Source of the DNA: Gammaproteobacteria bacterium
GTDB lineage: Bacteria > Pseudomonadota > Gammaproteobacteria > Eutrophobiales > Eutrophobiaceae
Assembly: GCA_024278135.1 (NCBI GenBank)
Contig: JAJRTU010000179.1
Location: 1 to 34,364 of the forward strand
Length of the DNA: 34,364 nt
Direction of reading: 5' to 3'
This document shows positions 33,385 through 34,364 of this stretch, one piece after another; position 1 is the stretch's first letter; each line of letters starts with the position of its first letter. The notes beneath the pieces were generated by a model. The model was not told where the DNA came from. It worked only from the letters and a program-made list of their open reading frames with translations, and made no database searches. Position numbers and translations under genes: made by a program.

Positions 33385-34364
33385 GATATTTCTCTCTCAG
33401 ATTGTTGCGAATTTTAATCGCGGCGAGATTCAATACGATAATGATCAACACCAGCAACAGGGCGGTGGCGTATACCAGCGGTCGCGCCGCTTCCACGTTG
33501 GGACTCTGGAAGCCTACATCGTAGATATGAAAGCCCAGGTGCATGAATTTTCTTTCCATATGAAGATAGGGAAAATTGCCATCCAGCGGCAGGGTCGGCG
33601 CCAACTTTACCACGCCCACCAGCATCAGCGGAGCGACTTCACCGGCAGCACGGGCAATGGCCAGTATCATACCGGTCATGATGGCGGAGGCCGTCATCGG
33701 CATAACGGTTCGCCACAGCGTCTCGGCCTTCGTCGCACCCAGCGCCAGGCTGCCCTCGCGCATGGCACGGGGGACCCGCGAGAGTCCCTCCTCGGTGGCA
33801 ACGATAACAACGGGTACGGTGAGGATGGCCAGCGTCAGGGAGGCCCACAACAGTCCCGGGGTGCCAAAGGTGGGTGTGGGCAGGGCTTCCGGGTAGAACA
33901 ATTCATCGATGGAACCACCAAGAAAATAAACAAAGAAACCCAGACCGAATACGCCATACACAACGGAAGGTACGCCTGCCAGGTTGTTGACAGCGATCCG
34001 GATCAGACGTGTGAGCAGACCCTGCCTGGCATATTCATGCAGATAGATGGCGGCGATAACACCAAAAGGGGTGACGATGAGCGCCATCAGCATCACCATC
34101 AATACCGTGCCAAAGATGGCCGGGAAGATACCGCCTTCGGTATTCGCCTCGCGCGGTTCTTCGCTCATGAATTCCCACAGTTTGGTGAAGTAAAAACCAA
34201 GCCGCTCGATCTGTGACATTTCATTCGGTCGATAGGCACGAACGATCTTTGCCAATGGAATCTCCACGGTGCTGCCATCGGCGACGTCGGCGCTTATCGA
34301 CGCATTGTTGAAATCCCGGTAAAGTCCGGTCAGTTTTTCAGTCAGCACGTCATACTCAGTCTGC
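33371..34364 (-). CDS. pstA: Phosphate ABC transporter permease PstA, N-terminus cut by window edge
   Basis: The frame is open to the last base, so the start lies outside; 330 codons are present. The visible part has a hydrophilic N-terminal region ([17 protein letters not shown]), then about six membrane helices with [18 protein letters not shown] and the coupling motif [17 protein letters not shown]. The long N-terminal part shows this is the larger PstA form seen in many gammaproteobacteria. The stop is inside pstB. Together with pstB and phoU this is the phosphate-uptake operon. Confidence 0.93.
   Translation of the reverse strand, partial: QTEYDVLTEKLTGLYRDFNNASISADVADGSTVEIPLAKIVRAYRPNEMSQIERLGFYFTKLWEFMSEEPREANTEGGIFPAIFGTVLMVMLMALIVTPFGVIAAIYLHEYARQGLLTRLIRIAVNNLAGVPSVVYGVFGLGFFVYFLGGSIDELFYPEALPTPTFGTPGLLWASLTLAILTVPVVIVATEEGLSRVPRAMREGSLALGATKAETLWRTVMPMTASAIMTGMILAIARAAGEVAPLMLVGVVKLAPTLPLDGNFPYLHMERKFMHLGFHIYDVGFQSPNVEAARPLVYATALLLVLIIIVLNLAAIKIRNNLREKYRAAE

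Overview
The window looks like a stretch of gammaproteobacterial chromosome. The evidence is the minus-strand order dsbD / TlpA-like / aroQ / accB / accC / prmA / DUF3426 / dusB / fis / purH / purD, together with Fis, HemF, MltC, LpxR, DjlA, CutA next to DsbD, and Fur-type operators. I cannot name the genus. Most genes are core housekeeping genes in compact operons. I found no rRNA, tRNA, CRISPR array or insertion sequence, and no gene-free stretch longer than about 220 bases.

Left part (1-7.6 kb). A truncated prlC at the edge is divergent from a Fur-type iron-acquisition locus. The locus has two transcription units. The first encodes an outer-membrane porin with a periplasmic coiled coil, a secreted FMN-binding protein with a flavinylation motif, and a two-helix PepSY-type membrane protein. 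The second encodes a complete ferric-iron ABC importer: binding protein, fused permease and ATPase. Each unit has a Fur-box-like sequence in front of it. The simplest reading is outer-membrane entry, periplasmic flavin redox chemistry on iron, and import. The redox coupling is inference and is the most interesting proposal in the window.

Middle part (7.6-24.2 kb). gcvH, dgkA and lpxR (lipoyl carrier, lipid kinase, lipid A deacylase) run forward and meet hemF. hisB-hisH follow, but hisA/hisF do not come next; a strong terminator hairpin and a convergent HU-family gene do. The minus strand then carries the purine genes purH and purD, the dusB-fis pair, a zinc-ribbon/DUF3426 membrane protein, prmA, accB-accC for fatty-acid synthesis, aroQ, and a periplasmic thiol-redox pair (TlpA-like protein and DsbD) next to cutA.

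Right part (24.2-34.4 kb). fxsA and trmH run forward. They are followed by mltC, a small UrcA-type secreted protein, a minus-strand series (djlA, S51 peptidase, class V aminotransferase), and a forward SAM methyltransferase of an unassigned family. A compact hicA-hicB toxin-antitoxin pair sits in AT-richer DNA and is the clearest accessory element. The window ends in the phosphate-uptake genes pstA (cut by the edge), pstB and phoU on the minus strand.
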